A stretch of DNA of 64,000 nucleotides from the NCBI RefSeq assembly GCF_949628265.1, contig NC_088790.1:9056545-9120544 (forward strand), written 5' to 3'. This DNA is from Cloeon dipterum. Lineage: Eukaryota > Arthropoda > Insecta > Ephemeroptera > Baetidae. A model generated the notes under the pieces. That model saw nothing but the letters and a program-made list of their open reading frames with translations, was not told the DNA's origin and ran no database searches. The translations under genes were made by a program, and so were the position numbers. This document shows, piece after piece, positions 62,244 to 64,000 of this stretch (positions are counted from its first letter, which is position 1; each line of letters begins with the position of its first letter).

Positions 62244-62381
62244 ATGCGAATCAAGCGACCACTGGGGTTGTCAGGACTTGAACTCGGAATCGGTATCTTC
62301 TTGGGCGTGCTCGGCGGCTTTTATATTTGGAAACCAATCTTTGAAAAACATTTCAATTTCAAACCTCCGACTGAACAGTGA
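62244..62381 (+). CDS. PIGBOS1: PIGBOS1-like small mitochondrial outer-membrane protein
   Basis: This is a 45-residue protein with one membrane segment (about residues 12-28). The core LGVLGGFYIWKPIFE aligns closely with the L-G-I-A-G-G-V-Y-I-F-Q-P-V-F-E core of PIGBOS1, an outer mitochondrial membrane microprotein that in mammals contacts the ER protein CLCC1. The short basic N-terminus (MRIKRP) fits mitochondrial tail or signal anchoring. The stop TGA at 62379-62381 overlaps a donor-like CA|GTGAGA. If a 57-bp intron (62378-62434) is removed, the frame continues to TAA at 62490-62492, giving 63 residues and overlapping the next ORF. I cannot tell which form is used. The family call rests on this short core. 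Confidence 0.65.
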   Translation: MRIKRPLGLSGLELGIGIFLGVLGGFYIWKPIFEKHFNFKPPTEQ

Positions 62382-62434
62382 GAAAATAAAAATATAAATT
62401 TGTTGTGATTTTCACATTAGACTTTGCCTGGCAG
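62378..62434 (+). other. Possible 57-bp intron (alternative end of the PIGBOS1-like ORF)
   Basis: It starts GTGAGAAAATAAAAATATAA, is AT-rich and ends CTTTGCCTGGCAG. Size and composition match the neighbouring 58-bp intron of mRpL34. Retention gives the 45-residue ORF, removal the 63-residue ORF. An earlier acceptor, CACATTAG, ends at 62420. Confidence 0.4.
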
Positions 62435-62448
62435 GGAGAAAATAAGAG

Positions 62449-62646
62449 ATGTCACCTCAAGAGAAAACAGTCAGCCTACTCAAGCGATATAAATTTCCAC
62501 TTATCATCTCCGGCTTTGTCACCTGGTACGCCTTTTACTTCAAAGTTTACAGGCCACAAGCTGAACGAACACGGATGGTGGAAAACGAAGCATTTGCCGA
62601 AGCGGTATTCAAGAGGAGACAAGCTAGTGGAGAAGAAATCCAATAA
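62449..62646 (+). CDS. 65-aa single-pass membrane protein, second ORF of a probable dicistronic mRNA
   Basis: The ORF starts 67 bases after the previous stop, with G at position -3. It has a basic start (MSPQEKTVSLLKRYK), one membrane helix (about residues 16-32, FPLIISGFVTWYAFYF) and a charged C-terminal helix (RPQAERTRMVENEAFAEAVF, then KRRQ). Charge layout and size resemble small inner-membrane accessory or assembly factors of respiratory complexes. I do not recognise the family; SMIM4/UQCC5 and ATP synthase subunit e show only faint resemblance. No promoter or stop-to-start spacing suggests a separate transcript, so it is probably translated from the same mRNA as the PIGBOS1-like ORF. Confidence 0.65.
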   Translation: MSPQEKTVSLLKRYKFPLIISGFVTWYAFYFKVYRPQAERTRMVENEAFAEAVFKRRQASGEEIQ

Positions 62647-62710
62647 TTTCAATTCGTCGATGTACAAAATATTATGAATTTCGAAATATGTACATATTAG
62701 TGTTGATAAA

Positions 62711-62716
62711 ATTAAA
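62711..62716 (+). other. Candidate polyadenylation signal of the dicistronic gene
   Basis: This ATTAAA lies 64 bases past the second stop codon. No AATAAA was seen between the stop and the convergent UQCR11 gene. Confidence 0.35.
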
Positions 62717-62750
62717 AACAATCGCTTCCCTTTTTGATTAAATATTTTCG

Positions 62751-62756
62751 TTTAAT
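62751..62756 (-). other. UQCR11: Candidate polyadenylation signal of UQCR11
   Basis: ATTAAA on the minus strand lies about 127 bases past the UQCR11 stop. The two convergent transcripts therefore end within a few tens of bases of each other and may overlap. Confidence 0.35.
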
Positions 62757-62882
62757 TTAACAATTCTAAAGACAAAGGAGAACTTGGTGACTGCATTTAA
62801 GTAGGTCCTTCACAATTATCTGTAACAAATGGATCACTATGCTGATCATCATTCGGCTTCTGAACTGACAAAAGCAGACCGT

Positions 62883-63009
62883 TCAATATTCTGGACCCTG
62901 GTCGAATTTGGTGTTGTAGAATGGCATGTAGTCAAGGAAGAGCCTCCAGTCGGTGAAGTAGAGCAGGGTGCCGAAACCCGTCGCTCCGAAAATGGACCCA
63001 CTGCGTGCC
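62883..63009 (-). CDS. UQCR11: Cytochrome bc1 complex subunit 10 (UQCR11/QCR10), exon 2
   Basis: This exon encodes residue 27 (completed) to 68 of a 68-residue protein. It contains the single membrane helix (GSIFGATGFGTLLYF, about residues 31-45) and then TDWRLFLDYMPFYNTKF, matching the T-D-W-R-L-I-L-D-W-V-P-Y-I-N-G-K-F end of UQCR11. The protein is the smallest accessory subunit of complex III and sits in the inner mitochondrial membrane. The stop is TGA at 62885-62883. The acceptor is GATTTTATAG (ending at 63010). The match covers most of the exon. Confidence 0.85.
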
Positions 63010-63121
63010 CTATAAAATCAAGGGTAAAATTGAGACAGATTAATCTGATGCCAAATTAGTGAGGGTAAATCAATTTAAAATGTGCGTAATAGATTTAGGT
63101 TTTCACGGAATTTTGACCTAC
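63010..63121 (-). other. UQCR11: Intron of UQCR11 (112 bp)
   Basis: On the minus strand the donor is TTCCTG|GTAGGT and the acceptor GATTTTATAG. It joins TG and G into the Trp of TSWAR. Confidence 0.75.
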
Positions 63122-63201
63122 CAGGAAGTAAGGATTTCAATGTGTCTCTTTCCAACTGGTCCAGGAATACTGAACGCAGCTTTTCTAATCGCTCCCGACA
63201 T
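63122..63201 (-). CDS. UQCR11: Cytochrome bc1 complex subunit 10 (UQCR11/QCR10), exon 1
   Basis: This exon encodes MSGAIRKAAFSIPGPVGKRH and IEILTS, plus two bases of Trp27. The matrix-facing N-terminus with K-R-x-x-E-x-x-x-S-W-A is in the position of the K-R-Y-x-E-L motif of the family. The ATG (A at 63201) is the first in frame. A CCAAT box lies just upstream on the plus strand (63212-63216, GGCCAAT). Without the splice the frame would stop right after TSW. Confidence 0.75.
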
Positions 63202-64000
63202 GTTTGCGCGGCCAATTTCCAACTTTCCCAAAAATCAATCAACTGCCCGTGGTACAGCAGCTGTGCCAGCGAAAAAAGGGGCGTGGTCCCGATCGCCTGC
63301 CTTTCCCAATTCAAATTTCTAGCGGCAAATAATGCGCTTGGCTGTCAGCTGTCACACAATAATTCTTAGGAGTGTGGTGTGTGGGACTAACTGAATAGAA
63401 AAACGATGACTATATAGTTTTAAATTAAATGTTTTTATTGCATCAAATTCCATAATTATTATTTTGTAAAAATGGAACAAAGTAGGAAGGATTTCCAAAA
63501 TATAATATAAAAAAGCAAATAACGTTTCCCATGTAAACCTGAGAAGACTTATTTCAACCAACACGATTACAGCTACAATTTGAACTTGTGCATAGAAATA
63601 CATAATAATTCTTTAAAAATTCAATCTATGTACCTTACAACAAGATTTCACTTGTAAAGTGATATAAATATAACACATACGAATGCAACCGCCTCTAAAT
63701 CAGATCAAAGCAGTCGTTTCTTTTTCCTTCTCGCTTAAACGTAATTGGAAAGCTCCTTTCAAAATGCTCTCGAGTTCTTAGACAAGTTTGAATAGCACAA
63801 CATCACACGCAGGAGGTGTCTGGAAAATGCATCGATTCTTGAACAAAAGCAACGCAATACGACGTGTTTCAAAAATGGCAACGCAGCAGAGTGAGACAAA
63901 AAATACAATAAGTTAAAACGCGACGGCGGCAGACGGATATGAAAGCCCTCTCGCTAAAAATTCGCACTTAAGTTGGAGGAGAGCGTCTCTAGGGTTTGGC
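63202..64000. other. UQCR11 upstream region and unassigned sequence
   Basis: The first 100-200 bases should hold the UQCR11 promoter. Beyond that I see no coding sequence. AATAAA occurs on the minus strand at 63434-63439. The gene-free stretch to the window end could therefore be the 3' UTR of a minus-strand gene lying outside the window, but no coding part of it is visible. Confidence 0.4.

Noticed and set aside
1..64000. CRISPR array, operon, bacterial promoter or phage features
   Set aside because: Introns, gene spacing and protein families are clearly those of an animal nuclear genome, and no regularly spaced repeats were seen.

Overview
The window looks like nuclear DNA of an arthropod, most likely an insect. 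It is AT-rich, has spliceosomal introns from about 57 bp to 15 kb, and carries a corazonin receptor gene, a neuropeptide receptor known from arthropods. I cannot name the order or species. Most of the 64 kb is non-coding. The supported genes are split across exons and were assembled here by matching splice sites, reading phase and protein-family motifs.

Region 1 (1-16770) has no recognisable protein gene. It holds a GC-rich candidate 5' UTR exon ending in a clean GTAAGT donor (about 14464-14715) and a 5'-truncated non-LTR retrotransposon remnant on the minus strand (14935-15238).

Region 2 (16771-50337) is one large plus-strand gene for a seven-transmembrane receptor that I identify as the corazonin receptor (CrzR). 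It has six coding exons, all phases compatible, and encodes about 463 aa. Introns 2 and 3 are each close to 14.7-14.8 kb. The last intron ends in a NAGNAG tandem acceptor. Intron 3 contains a diverged tandem duplication. Its second copy carries a 93-bp tail of the same retrotransposon family seen in region 1, and the first copy preserves the empty site.

Region 3 (about 54770-61555) is a plus-strand gene for a small secreted or GPI-anchored protein with one complete 10-cysteine VWFC domain (144 aa, three coding exons). It starts in a GC-rich promoter region, probably has an intron in its 3' UTR, and may have a 3' UTR of about 2.6 kb.

Region 4 (61563-63250) is a tight cluster of nuclear genes, at least three of which belong to mitochondrial protein families. 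They are mRpL34 (minus, two exons), a PIGBOS1-like 45-aa membrane protein (plus), a 65-aa single-pass membrane protein of unknown family 67 bp further on (plus), and UQCR11/QCR10 of complex III (minus, two exons). mRpL34 and the PIGBOS1-like gene are divergent across a 276-bp gap. The two small plus-strand ORFs look like one dicistronic transcript and are the most interesting thing in the window.

The last 0.6 kb has no gene that I can support.
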